Assembly (NCBI GenBank): GCA_037200045.1
Contig: JBBCHM010000001.1
Location: 1,364,001-1,428,000, forward strand
Length of the DNA: 64,000 nucleotides
Direction of reading: 5' to 3'
From: Rhizomicrobium sp.
GTDB lineage: Bacteria > Pseudomonadota > Alphaproteobacteria > Micropepsales > Micropepsaceae
Shown: one piece after another, positions 1 to 9,270 of the stretch
How positions within the stretch are numbered: the first letter of the stretch is position 1
Layout: each line of letters begins with the position of its first letter
Position numbers and translations under genes: made by a program
Notes under the pieces: generated by a model
What the model saw: the letters and a program-made list of their open reading frames with translations, nothing else
Database searches by the model: none
What the model was told of the DNA's origin: nothing

Positions 1-206
1 AGCAGGATGAAGAGGCCGGCGAAGACCAGGAAGGCCAGCATCCGCCACGCCTCGATGTTGATCCGCGCTGGCGCGATGGCGTGGAAGCCGAGCGCGGCAT
101 TGGCGAAGGCGCCAATCGAGGCGATGCCGAGGACGAGCATCAGGAGGCGCGCGAGGCGGTCGCGGGCGGGCGAGACGCCGGGCTGCCGGGTGGATTGGGA
201 CGTCAT
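1..206 (-). CDS. Membrane protein, N-terminal part only (runs off the left edge)
   Basis: The reverse strand opens with ATG at 206-204, preceded by GGGAGA about 7 nt upstream, and stays open for 68 codons to the window edge. The N-terminus is polar and basic to about residue 20. A hydrophobic helix follows at about 21-41, then a second at about 56-68 (RMLAFLVFAGLFIL), so it is an integral membrane protein with at least two segments. It is divergent from the LysR gene at 303, and the 96-bp gap probably holds the control region of both. No family can be recognised from this fragment. Confidence 0.6.
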   Translation of the reverse strand, partial: MTSQSTRQPGVSPARDRLARLLMLVLGIASIGAFANAALGFHAIAPARINIEAWRMLAFLVFAGLFIL

Positions 207-302
207 CGATGGTCTCCCGTTTGGGTCTGCATCCTTTCAAGATTGGCGCGTCCGGCTGTAAAATAAATTGCTGAGCTTCGTTCTTCTGCTATAGGAAAAA
301 CC

Positions 303-1229
303 ATGAGCCAGGAGCCGGATTGGACGCTTTACCGGACGTTCCTCACTGTCATGCGGCATGGCTCGCTGTCGGCGGCGGCTCGCCTGCTGGACCTGACGCA
401 ACCCACCGTCGCGCGGCATATCGCGCTGCTCGAAGCGGCGCTGGAGGTGGATTTGTTCCTGCGCTCGCCGCGCGGCCTGTCGCCGACCGACATCGCGCGC
501 GATCTGCTGCCGCAAGCCGAGGCGATTGCCGCCGCCGCGGCGACGCTGATGCGGACGGCCGAGAGCGGCAAGGGCGAGATGACGGGCTGCGTGAAGATCA
601 GCGCCAGCGAGAACATGGGCGTGGAGCGCCTGCCGCCGATCCTCGCCGCGCTGCGCCGTCAGCATCCGCGGCTCGATATCCAGCTCGTGCTGTCGGACGA
701 TGTGCAGGACCTGTTGGCGCGCGAGGCGGACGTTGCTGTCCGGCAGGCGATCCCGACGCAGAACGCGCTGTTCGTCAAAAAGCTGGCGCCGACGGCGATC
801 GGGCTTTATGCCCATCGCGCCTATCTGGAGCGTAGGGGCGAGCCGCGCTCGCTCGATGCGTTAGGCGATCACGATCTTATCGGCTTCGATACGCAGACGC
901 CGGCGCGACGCGCGGTATCGCAGGGGTTTCCGGAGCTGAAGAATCTGCGCTTTGCGTTACGGGCCGACAGCGACCTGGCGCAGCTTGCCGCAATCCGGTG
1001 CGGCTTGGGGATCGGCCTCACGCAAGCCAACATCGCGGCCCTCGATCCGAACCTGAAGCGTGTGCTGGCAGACAAGTTCTCTTTCGAGCTGCCGCTTTGG
1101 ATCGCGATGCACGAAGACCTGAAATCGAGCGCCATCTGCCGCGCAGTGTTCGATGCGCTGGCGAAGGGCCTTTCAGCGCCGGTTCGCTGGTCCGGGAAGG
1201 GAATTGTAAACCAAGCCCTCGACTTTTGA
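303..1229 (+). CDS. LysR-family transcriptional regulator
   Basis: A 308-residue protein of normal LysR length. The N-terminal winged helix-turn-helix is clear, with the recognition helix around residues 25-40 (LDLTQPTVARHIALLE). It is followed by the linker helix and a periplasmic-binding-protein-like effector domain from about residue 90. ATG 303 has AGGA six bases upstream. LysR proteins often control the divergent neighbour, here the membrane protein at 1-206. That is an inference from arrangement, and the effector is unknown. Confidence 0.9.
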   Translation: MSQEPDWTLYRTFLTVMRHGSLSAAARLLDLTQPTVARHIALLEAALEVDLFLRSPRGLSPTDIARDLLPQAEAIAAAAATLMRTAESGKGEMTGCVKISASENMGVERLPPILAALRRQHPRLDIQLVLSDDVQDLLAREADVAVRQAIPTQNALFVKKLAPTAIGLYAHRAYLERRGEPRSLDALGDHDLIGFDTQTPARRAVSQGFPELKNLRFALRADSDLAQLAAIRCGLGIGLTQANIAALDPNLKRVLADKFSFELPLWIAMHEDLKSSAICRAVFDALAKGLSAPVRWSGKGIVNQALDF

Positions 1230-1301
1230 GCGCGACGTCCCCCGCCGCGCCTGTGAGGCGGCAGTTCCTCGCCTTAAATATCCTGGCGAGGAGGACACCA
1301 G

Positions 1302-2814
<1,513 letters not shown>

Positions 2815-2837
2815 TTATCAACAGAAGGGCGCACAGT

Positions 2838-2930
2838 GATTCGGCGGCGAGTCGCCGTCAAGAGTCCGTTTTGAATCAGGGCGTTAATGCGGAGTCTTCG
2901 AGAGCGGCGATTTTGGAGTCCCCAGGATTC
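2838..2930. promoter_or_regulatory. Cluster of seven GANTC sites upstream of ccrM
   Basis: GANTC occurs at 2838, 2849, 2862, 2873, 2892, 2916 and 2926 (first base of each). The first three lie in the short rnhB-ccrM gap, the fourth overlaps the rnhB stop codon, and the last three are inside the rnhB 3' end. In random DNA one site per about 256 bp would be expected. In Caulobacter, methylation of GANTC sites in the ccrM promoter/leader feeds back on ccrM transcription. A similar control here is inference. Confidence 0.6.
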
Positions 2931-3538
2931 ACACCGTACAAGATGTTGTGGACGGGCGCGAAACTGCGCCGGTGGTGGTGGCAGGGGCCGTGCCGGGTCA
3001 GCGCCGACAGGTGCTCCGGCGTGCCGTAACCTTTGTTGGTCAGCCAGCCGTAATGCGGATGCGCCGCGTGCAGCGCCGCCATCATGCGGTCGCGCGTGAC
3101 CTTGGCGATGATCGAGGCGGCGGCGATGGAGACCGACTTGGCGTCGCCGTCCACGATGGTGTCGCAGGGGCAGGGCAGCGCCGGCGCGTCGTTGCCGTCG
3201 ACCAGCGCGAAGGCGGCGGCGACGTCCAAGGCGCGGACGGCGCGGGCCATCGCCATATGCGTCGCCTGACGGATGTTGATGAGGTCGATCTCGTCGACCG
3301 ACGCCTCGCCGACGCCGACCGCGACGGCGGCGGCCATGATCAGCGGGAACAGTTCCTCGCGCGTCTCGGCATCGAGCTGTTTGGAGTCGTTCAGGCCCTT
3401 GGGAATCTTCTTGCGGTCGAGGATCACCGCTGCCGCGACCACCGGACCCGCCAGCGGGCCGCGCCCGGCCTCGTCCACCCCGGCCACGGGGCCGGGGCGG
3501 AGCTTCAGCACGCGCGATTCGTAGATGTAGTGGGGCAT
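2876..3538 (-). CDS. rnhB: Ribonuclease HII
   Basis: A 220-residue protein with the RNase HII signature VDEAGRGPLAGP at residues 21-32 (D22 and E23 are metal ligands). Later acidic residues occur in ALVDGND and the GDAKSVSIAAASIIAKVTRD block. It cleaves the RNA strand of RNA-DNA hybrids and removes misincorporated ribonucleotides. ATG 3538 starts the MPHYIYESRV N-terminus. It is transcribed toward ccrM, and its stop codon overlaps one of the clustered GANTC sites, so the ccrM promoter probably extends into this gene. Confidence 0.95.
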   Translation of the reverse strand: MPHYIYESRVLKLRPGPVAGVDEAGRGPLAGPVVAAAVILDRKKIPKGLNDSKQLDAETREELFPLIMAAAVAVGVGEASVDEIDLINIRQATHMAMARAVRALDVAAAFALVDGNDAPALPCPCDTIVDGDAKSVSIAAASIIAKVTRDRMMAALHAAHPHYGWLTNKGYGTPEHLSALTRHGPCHHHRRSFAPVHNILYGVNPGDSKIAALEDSALTP

Positions 3539-3612
3539 CGTCTCGACAGTATCAGGACGATTCGGTCGGAAAAGCGAACGGAGCGGGTCCGCCGCGACTT
3601 ATGCACATTCCC

Positions 3613-3984
3613 TCACGCCGATTTCGCGAACCACAGCGGCACGCCGTAGTCGATCGTGAGTTCCTCGCCTTGCGCGATGTCGCGCAGGGCGTGGACGGCG
3701 ATCTCGTCGGCGTCGTAGCGGTGGTCGAAAGTCACGTTCGGCGCCTCGGAATGATTGTAGAGGCTGAGATAGCCCAGCCCGATGGCGCACTCCTTCCCCG
3801 GTGCCAGCCCGCCCGGCGCGTCCTCGCCCCAGGCGAGGCTGTAATCGGTGAGGCCGGGACATTCGGAATCGGCGAGCGCCAGCGGCAGGACCGGCGAGCA
3901 TTCCAGCATCTCGCCCTGGGCGATGGCGGCGGTGGCGACGACGCCGCGGCCTTTGCCGGCGAGGCGCTTCCAGGCGATCTTCAT
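3613..3984 (-). CDS. Small SET-domain protein
   Basis: A 123-residue protein consisting of little more than a SET fold. An early GKGRGVVAT block is followed by the diagnostic YLSLYNHSEAPN and then GEELTIDYG near the C-terminus, which are the SAM/active-site motifs of SET lysine methyltransferases. Bacterial stand-alone SET proteins of this size are mostly uncharacterised, and the substrate is unknown. It has the same orientation as rnhB and ccrM, 74 bp upstream of rnhB, so it could be co-transcribed with them. Confidence 0.85.
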   Translation of the reverse strand: MKIAWKRLAGKGRGVVATAAIAQGEMLECSPVLPLALADSECPGLTDYSLAWGEDAPGGLAPGKECAIGLGYLSLYNHSEAPNVTFDHRYDADEIAVHALRDIAQGEELTIDYGVPLWFAKSA

Positions 3985-4209
3985 GTCCGACTCATTGCTG
4001 GAACCGATATCGAGTTTCCGCGCCGGCGCGATCCTGTCGAGGGTGAGCGAAGCCGCAGCGCCAAGCGACGCGGATTTCCCGCCTTCGCTCCGCCCTGCCG
4101 TTTCATAATGGCACAGGCGCGCGGCATAAGGGGCCGGTCCGTACGTATATCAAACGAATTATCCGCGCGTCGCGCCGGGCCTATCACTGTGCGCAACGGA
4201 GTGCGCAAC

Positions 4210-4398
4210 ATGACGGACGAGTATCTCGTGCAATCGACGGCGGATGTTCTGCTCGCGGGGTTTCCGCGCGAGGCGCGCCGGATCGCGATCCTGCTGTGGG
4301 ACGATTGCATGACGCAGGGCGATAGCGCGCGCGCCGACATGTGGGCCGACGTGGCGCACGCGATCGAACAGATGACGCGGCGCGACCGGCTGAATTAG
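4210..4398 (+). CDS. Small hypothetical protein (62 aa)
   Basis: Starts at ATG 4210 with GGAG about 8 nt upstream. The product is a 62-residue acidic, soluble protein (MTDEYLVQSTADVLLAGFPR...) with two probable helices and no membrane segment or known motif. The 225 bp upstream of it holds no other gene. Codon use matches its neighbours, supporting a real small gene, but no family is recognised. Confidence 0.5.
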   Translation: MTDEYLVQSTADVLLAGFPREARRIAILLWDDCMTQGDSARADMWADVAHAIEQMTRRDRLN

Positions 4399-4488
4399 TC
4401 CGCGTCGCCCCGGATCGTTTCCCGGAACATTTTCGGCCATTCGAACCGCGAAAAAATCGCGGGGGATCCCCTCCCGACCTTCTTTCGA

Positions 4489-5619
4489 TCAGACCGTCGC
4501 TCGCGCCGGTTCGGCTTCGAACAGGCTGAGCTGGTCGCCGGTCCTGGGCGGGCGCTTGAACTTGGCGAGCGACAGCGGACGGGAATTCTGGTTCAGGCCC
4601 AGCCGCTTGACCGCCATGTGGAAGCGGCGCGCGATCATCTCGGCATAGGGCCCGGTGCCCTTCATGCGCACGTTCCACTGCGCGTCGTAATCCTTGCCGC
4701 CGCGCATCGAGCGGATCAGCGACATGACGTGTTTGGCGCGGTTCGGCTCATGCGCCTCCAGCCATTCGCGGAACAGGTCCTTGATCTCGAGCGGCAGGCG
4801 CAAGAGCACATAGCCGGCCGAGGTCGCGCCATGCTTGACCGCGGCGGCGAGCACCGCTTCCATCTCCCCGTCGTTGAGCGCGGGGATGGCGGGGGCGAAC
4901 ATCACGGCCGTCGGGATGCCGGCCTCAGACAGCGCCCGGATCGCGGCGAGGCGGCGCTGCGGCGTGCCGGCGCGCGGCTCCATCGAACGGGCGAGGCGGC
5001 GGTCGAGCGTGGTGACCGAGAGCGCGACCTTGGCGAGGCCGTCCTTCGCCATCCCCGACAAGATGTCGATGTCGCGCATGATGAGCGGGGATTTCGTCAC
5101 GATGCCGACGGGATGGCGGAAATCGCGCAGCACTTCGAGGACCGAGCGCATGATGCGCATCTTCTTCTCGATCGGCTGATAGGGATCGGTGTTGGTGCCG
5201 ATGGCGATGACCTTGGGCACATAGCCGGGCGCCGACAATTCCTTCACGAGAAGCTCGGCGGCGTTCGGCTTGGCGAACAGGCGCGACTCGAAATCGGCGC
5301 CGGGCGACATGCCGAGATAGGCGTGGGTCGGCCGCGCGAAGCAGTAGATGCAGCCATGCTCGCAGCCGCGATAGGGGTTGATCGACTGGTCGAACGAGAT
5401 GTCGGGCGATTTGTTGCGCGCGATGATGGTGCGGGTGGCGTCGCGGATGACCTCGGTGCGCAGCGGCGGCGGCGCGCCGTCCTCGTCGCGCCAGCCATCG
5501 TCCCAGCCGTCGTCGACCAGCACGCGCGCCTGAGTCTCGTAGCGCCCCACCGCGTTGGAAAGCGCCCCGCGCCCCCGCAAAAGGCGCCTGTCGGTGGTGA
5601 TGTCTAGGACCGTCGTCAT
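4489..5619 (-). CDS. PA0069-family radical SAM protein
   Basis: A 376-residue protein. The radical SAM cysteine motif CEHGCIYC sits near residue 90, inside SINPYRGCEHGCIYCFARPT, the hallmark of the PA0069/Rv2578c-like group related to spore photoproduct lyase (SplB-like). Downstream TNTDPYQPIEK and GIVTKSPLIMRD match the family's TIM-barrel motifs. The reaction and substrate are not established for this family. ATG 5619 (MTTVLDITTDRRLLRGRG) is chosen over an in-frame start 45 bp upstream because family members begin here; no strong ribosome-binding site is seen for either. Confidence 0.85.
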   Translation of the reverse strand: MTTVLDITTDRRLLRGRGALSNAVGRYETQARVLVDDGWDDGWRDEDGAPPPLRTEVIRDATRTIIARNKSPDISFDQSINPYRGCEHGCIYCFARPTHAYLGMSPGADFESRLFAKPNAAELLVKELSAPGYVPKVIAIGTNTDPYQPIEKKMRIMRSVLEVLRDFRHPVGIVTKSPLIMRDIDILSGMAKDGLAKVALSVTTLDRRLARSMEPRAGTPQRRLAAIRALSEAGIPTAVMFAPAIPALNDGEMEAVLAAAVKHGATSAGYVLLRLPLEIKDLFREWLEAHEPNRAKHVMSLIRSMRGGKDYDAQWNVRMKGTGPYAEMIARRFHMAVKRLGLNQNSRPLSLAKFKRPPRTGDQLSLFEAEPARATV

Positions 5620-5743
5620 GGTGACGAGGAATATAGGGCGATGATGAGAACAAAGCAAGTACATAATTGGCGTAGGCGATTATCCCGGACTTGCCGGTCG
5701 GCACGGAATGGAAGACTGAGACCCGCCGTAAGACAGGACCGTC

Positions 5744-6568
5744 ATGCCCCAAACCCACGCCCCTTCCGAGCATCTCGCGATCGATTTCGGGATGGTGATG
5801 CATGCCTGGGGCGCGCTGCGCCAGGCGCTGGCCAAGCTGCCGATGCTGTTCCTCAGCGGCGCGCTCGTCACCGCGCTGCTGACTTTCGCCGCCTGGAAGC
5901 TGCAGGGCGCCTATCACGACCTGCTGTCGGGCGCGCCCGACAGGCTGCGCGACGCAATCGATTTCGGCTACACGCTCGCGATCGACATCCTCGATTCGAT
6001 CGTGATGGCGGCGGTCGCGGTGCCGGTGCATCGCATGGTGCTGCTCGGCGAGACGCGCGACGGCTTCGTCGCGCTGTTCTCCGGGCGCACCTGGCGCTTT
6101 GCCTTCTGGCTTGTCGTGCTGGAGATGAGCGCCTTCCTGGCGCTGCTGCCGCTGCCGCTCCTGCTGCGGGCCTCGCCCGTCGAGACCTATCTCGTGGTGG
6201 CGGCGATGGCCGCGTTTCTTGTCGCGCTCGCCTTCGTGGTGGTGCGGCTGAGCCTGGTCTTCCCCGCCATCGCCATCGATGTGCGCGGCGGCGCCGCGGC
6301 GAGCTGGGCGCTGTCGCGCGGCCGCTTCTGGCGCATCGTGGTGACCGCGGTCTTCACGCTGATCCCGCTGCTGTTCGCCATGCTGCTGGCGACGCTGGCG
6401 GCGAGCTGGCTCATCGGATTGTCGGGCTCGCTCGTCAATGTGTTCGACACGCTGATGTGGTTCGAGATCGTCGTCACCGCGCTGTCGCGCCCCATCGGCG
6501 TCGCGCTGGCCGCCGCGGTGCTGTCGTGGAACTATCGCCTCGCGCGCGAGGAGATGGCCGAGTCCTAG
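5744..6568 (+). CDS. Multi-pass inner-membrane protein, unknown function
   Basis: A 274-residue protein with about six hydrophobic segments: near residues 33-50, 82-98, 118-142, 150-170, 202-230 and 245-262. The ends are short and charged (LAREEMAES). Internal repeats of the RxWRI/SRGRFWRIV type separate two three-helix halves. This is similar in style to several uncharacterised alphaproteobacterial membrane proteins, but no catalytic motif is visible. It is divergent from the radical SAM gene, about 124 bp away. Confidence 0.7.
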   Translation: MPQTHAPSEHLAIDFGMVMHAWGALRQALAKLPMLFLSGALVTALLTFAAWKLQGAYHDLLSGAPDRLRDAIDFGYTLAIDILDSIVMAAVAVPVHRMVLLGETRDGFVALFSGRTWRFAFWLVVLEMSAFLALLPLPLLLRASPVETYLVVAAMAAFLVALAFVVVRLSLVFPAIAIDVRGGAAASWALSRGRFWRIVVTAVFTLIPLLFAMLLATLAASWLIGLSGSLVNVFDTLMWFEIVVTALSRPIGVALAAAVLSWNYRLAREEMAES

Positions 6569-6604
6569 CCGGAACGGCAGCCATTGCGCGTCACGCGCGC
6601 GGGG

Positions 6605-7780
6605 TCAAATCGTCTCCTTCGCCTCTTTCCGCTTGGCCGCCAGCGGATGCATGACGCCGGCGCCGGCGGGCCACACGCCCGGTTCGGTCTTGATGTAGCG
6701 GCAGGCGCGCCGGGCGTGCGGCGACAGCGTCTCCCAGATTTCGTGCGGCATCGACTTCCAATAGGCCGACGCGTCCACCCAGGGCGCGTGGTATTCCACA
6801 TTGGGCATGGCGCGGATTTCGCGGCTGAGATTCGGCGTGGCGCCGTGCCAGGCGCGGTTGTCGCGGAACACGCCGGCGCCGGCCTTGGCGCCGACCAGGG
6901 TGGAGAGCCGCATCCATTCCGGCTCGTCGGCGAGCAGCGGCGGCTTGGGGACGCGGCCCTGGGTGCCCGGGATCTGCCGCACCGGCCCGTTCTCCCAGGT
7001 GAAGTCGCTCATCAGGAAGTTGATGGTGACGTGCGGCGGCGTGCGCTCCAGGATGAGCGAGGCGGTGGCGGGGTCCAGTTCGTCCGTGCCCGGAACGGTT
7101 TTGAGCGTGATGCCGACGCGGCCTGCCTGTTCGCGCCGGGCCGGCGTGATCTCGAAGCTGTCGCGGGTGTCGGAATGCAGGCCCTGATATTCGATCGCCC
7201 CGGGCAGGCACAGATCGCCGCCGGCGCCGCGCACGAAATAGTCCGACGTGCCGAAGATCCTGGTCAGGATCGGCGTCGTGGTCGGCAGGTCGATCATCGA
7301 GGCCCAGACCGGATCGTGCAGCAATTCGCGCGAGGCGGACGCCGTGCCGTAGGAATAGCGGTGGGGCAGGCGGCTGGTCTCGGTGACGTATTTGCGGCCC
7401 CCCTCGCCCTTGATCGCGAGGAGCTGCGCCAGCACGCGCGCGCTCGCCGCGCGCCAGGTTTCCAGCCGCTCGGGATCGAGCAGAGCGTTCACCACCACGA
7501 AGCCGTCGCGGAAGAAGATGCGCGCGGCGCGCTCCACTTCATGCGGCTCGACGATCTCCAGGCCGACGATGCCGTTCTTGTCGCGCAGGCGGGCGCGCAG
7601 ACGCTCGACGTCCGGGTCGTCATAGACCCGGTTGGCCGGCGCTCGCGGGTCGACCCGGCCGGACGCCAGCTCGGGGACATAGGGCCGGCCGGTCTCGTCG
7701 GTGGTTTCGTTGGGCGGGGTGGCGGCGTCCCAGCCGATATCCGTCTCGCCGAAGATTCGGAGCGTCTCCAGGTGGGTCAT
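6605..7780 (-). CDS. Phytanoyl-CoA dioxygenase (PhyH)-like non-heme iron oxygenase
   Basis: A 391-residue protein. FFRDGFVVVNALLDPE around residue 90 is the usual entry to the PhyH fold. LHSDTRDS gives the HxD iron ligands near residue 205, PVRQIPGTQG resembles the 2-oxoglutarate region, and FRDNRAWHGATPNLS carries the distal His and Arg. These enzymes are Fe(II)/2-oxoglutarate hydroxylases; the substrate is unknown. ATG 7780 (MTHLETLRIFGE) is taken as the start. An in-frame ATG at 7807 with AGAGG just upstream is also possible. Confidence 0.75.
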   Translation of the reverse strand: MTHLETLRIFGETDIGWDAATPPNETTDETGRPYVPELASGRVDPRAPANRVYDDPDVERLRARLRDKNGIVGLEIVEPHEVERAARIFFRDGFVVVNALLDPERLETWRAASARVLAQLLAIKGEGGRKYVTETSRLPHRYSYGTASASRELLHDPVWASMIDLPTTTPILTRIFGTSDYFVRGAGGDLCLPGAIEYQGLHSDTRDSFEITPARREQAGRVGITLKTVPGTDELDPATASLILERTPPHVTINFLMSDFTWENGPVRQIPGTQGRVPKPPLLADEPEWMRLSTLVGAKAGAGVFRDNRAWHGATPNLSREIRAMPNVEYHAPWVDASAYWKSMPHEIWETLSPHARRACRYIKTEPGVWPAGAGVMHPLAAKRKEAKETI

Positions 7781-7874
7781 CGAAGGCCCCTGTATTGGCG
7801 GTAACATTCTGCCTCTTTACCCATGCGACGAGAAATATTTTGTCGGTCCCGCCGGGCCGGGTAATAGTTACGGC

Positions 7875-8531
7875 ATGATAAGCGTCGTCATCCCGACTCT
7901 CAATTCGCAGGCCGCGCTGCCGCGCTGTTTCGACAGCCTGATCGGCGCGACGGTCCGTGGGCTGGTGAAGGAAGTTGTCGTAGCGGACGGCGGCTCGACC
8001 GACGAGACGCTCGCCATCGCCGACGGCACGGGCTGCCATGTGGCGCGGGGGCGCAAGAGCCGGGCGTCGCGGCTGATCGCCGGCGCCGCGACGGCGCGGG
8101 GCGACTGGCTGCTGTTCCTCCTGCCGGAGACCGCGCTGGAGGCCGGCTGGGAGAACGAGGCCGATTCGTTCATGGCGAGCGCCACGCTGGAGCGGCCGCG
8201 CGCCGCGGCGTTCCGCTATGCGCTCGACGATTTCGCCGGGAGCGCGCGGCGGCGCGAGGCGATGGTGGCGTGGCGCACGCGGCTGTTCGCGCTACCCTAT
8301 GCCGACCAGGGGCTGCTGATCCCCAAGCGGATGTACCAGAAGCTCGGCGGCCATCGCGAGGTCGCGATGGAGGACGCCGATCTGGTGCGCCGCATCGGCC
8401 GCACGCGGCTGGTGCAGCTTCGCAGCAACGCGATCAACAAGCCCGAACGCACCGAGCCGCGCCGCGGCGCCCTGGTGGCGATGCTGCACGCGCTGCGCGT
8501 GCCGGTGAGCGTGGTGGCGCGGATCGGGTAG
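7875..8531 (+). CDS. Family 2 glycosyltransferase, TIGR04283-like
   Basis: A 218-residue soluble GT-A protein beginning MISVVIPTLNSQAALPRC. It has the nucleotide-binding VVADGGSTDETL at about 36-47 and the family's LFALPYADQGLLIPK and MEDADLVRRIGR blocks. This layout matches the TIGR04283 group, annotated as arsenosugar-type glycosyltransferases; the actual sugar and acceptor are unknown. The usual metal-binding stretch of the form LLFLHADT reads LLFLLPET here, replacing the His/Asp pair. ATG 7875 follows a non-coding stretch; a longer in-frame extension upstream is implausible because it overlaps the PhyH gene. Confidence 0.75.
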   Translation: MISVVIPTLNSQAALPRCFDSLIGATVRGLVKEVVVADGGSTDETLAIADGTGCHVARGRKSRASRLIAGAATARGDWLLFLLPETALEAGWENEADSFMASATLERPRAAAFRYALDDFAGSARRREAMVAWRTRLFALPYADQGLLIPKRMYQKLGGHREVAMEDADLVRRIGRTRLVQLRSNAINKPERTEPRRGALVAMLHALRVPVSVVARIG

Positions 8532-8548
8532 GGATTCCCAAGTCAGTC

Positions 8549-8935
8549 CTATCCTTTTTCGTCATCGCCGGGCTCGTCCCGGCGACCCATGAACACCCAA
8601 TCCGGCAATTTGCGGTTCATCCCAACCAAGTTCGGATACAGGTCATCCCAAAAGGGATTTTCCCGCTCGATCAGATTGATCTTCCATTCGCGCGGATATT
8701 TTTTGATCGATTTTTCGCGCCGGATGGCGGCAACCATGCTTTCGAACGGCTCGTACCAGACGAGGCGATGGACACTGTACTTCTTGGTGAAGCCGTCGAT
8801 CAGCCCTTCGCGGTGCTCGTGAATGCGAGTGGGCAATTTGCTGGTGACGCCGGTATAGATTGTGCCGTGACGGCGGCTCGCCATCATGTAGACGGCGATG
8901 AACACGTTGAAGGTGTCTTTCGCGACCAAATTCAA
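8549..8935 (-). CDS. GIY-YIG nuclease family protein
   Basis: A small protein (128 codons) with the GIY-YIG core: VYMMASRRHGTIYTGVTS (the GTIYTGV half), R37 in TRIHEHREG, and the downstream E in the RREKSIKKYPREWK helix. Stand-alone proteins of this type are common in alphaproteobacteria; most have no known function, though the fold is a DNA-cutting nuclease. The true start is uncertain within the first 16 codons. The last dozen codons (VFMGRRDEPGDDEKG) are encoded by a 37-bp palindromic repeat at 8560-8596, and an inverted copy lies upstream at 8941-8977. Confidence 0.8.
   Translation of the reverse strand: MNLVAKDTFNVFIAVYMMASRRHGTIYTGVTSKLPTRIHEHREGLIDGFTKKYSVHRLVWYEPFESMVAAIRREKSIKKYPREWKINLIERENPFWDDLYPNLVGMNRKLPDWVFMGRRDEPGDDEKG
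8560..8596. repeat. REP-like palindrome, left of GIY-YIG gene
   Basis: A 37-bp element beginning CGTCATCGCC and ending CCCATGAACAC. The internal stem TCGCCGGG / CCCGGCGA closes a short loop. It forms the end of the GIY-YIG reading frame. Its inverted counterpart at 8941-8977 matches at 32 of 37 positions. Confidence 0.7.
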
Positions 8936-8940
8936 GTTCC

Positions 8941-8977
8941 GTGTTCATGGGTGGCCGGCACAAGGCCGGCCATGACG
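8941..8977. repeat. REP-like palindrome, right of GIY-YIG gene (inverted copy)
   Basis: Reads GTGTTCATGGG...ATGACG on the plus strand and is the reverse complement of the element at 8560-8596 with five differences. The stem is TGGCCGGC / GCCGGCCA, so stem bases differ from the left copy in a paired, compensating way. It lies immediately upstream of the GIY-YIG start. Confidence 0.7.
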
Positions 8978-8994
8978 ATCTTGAATTGAAAATA

Positions 8995-9270
8995 CTATCC
9001 TCCCGCGAGCGCGTTCGTAATCACCACTTCGTCGTCATCCTTCAACCGCCGCGCGCCCGCTTCCCTGGCGCGGACCATCGCGCCGTCGTGGAGGAAGACG
9101 ATGTTGGGGCGGATCGCGCCGGCCTCGTCGAACAGATGCAGCGCGAGCGGCGGATGCTGCTTCGCCAGATCGTTCAGCGCGGCGGCGATGGAACCGCCTT
9201 GCGCTTCGAGGACGCGCCGTCGGCCGGTCACGGCGCGCAGGATCGGCGGCAATTGCACGCGGATGCTCAC
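8995..9270 (-). CDS. MoaD/ThiS-family ubiquitin-like sulfur carrier
   Basis: A 91-residue beta-grasp protein ending in ALAGG. The exposed C-terminal Gly-Gly is the feature through which MoaD/ThiS proteins are adenylated and carry sulfur as a thiocarboxylate. Its start overlaps the end of the sialidase-like gene by 4 bp, so the two are translationally coupled. No moaE, thiG or E1-like enzyme adjoins it, so which pathway it serves is not shown here. moaB lies at 12.5 kb in a separate unit. Confidence 0.8.
   Translation of the reverse strand: MSIRVQLPPILRAVTGRRRVLEAQGGSIAAALNDLAKQHPPLALHLFDEAGAIRPNIVFLHDGAMVRAREAGARRLKDDDEVVITNALAGG

Noticed and set aside
8560..8977. Possible CRISPR-like repeats
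   Set aside because: Only two inverted copies separated by a gene; no regular direct repeats or spacers.
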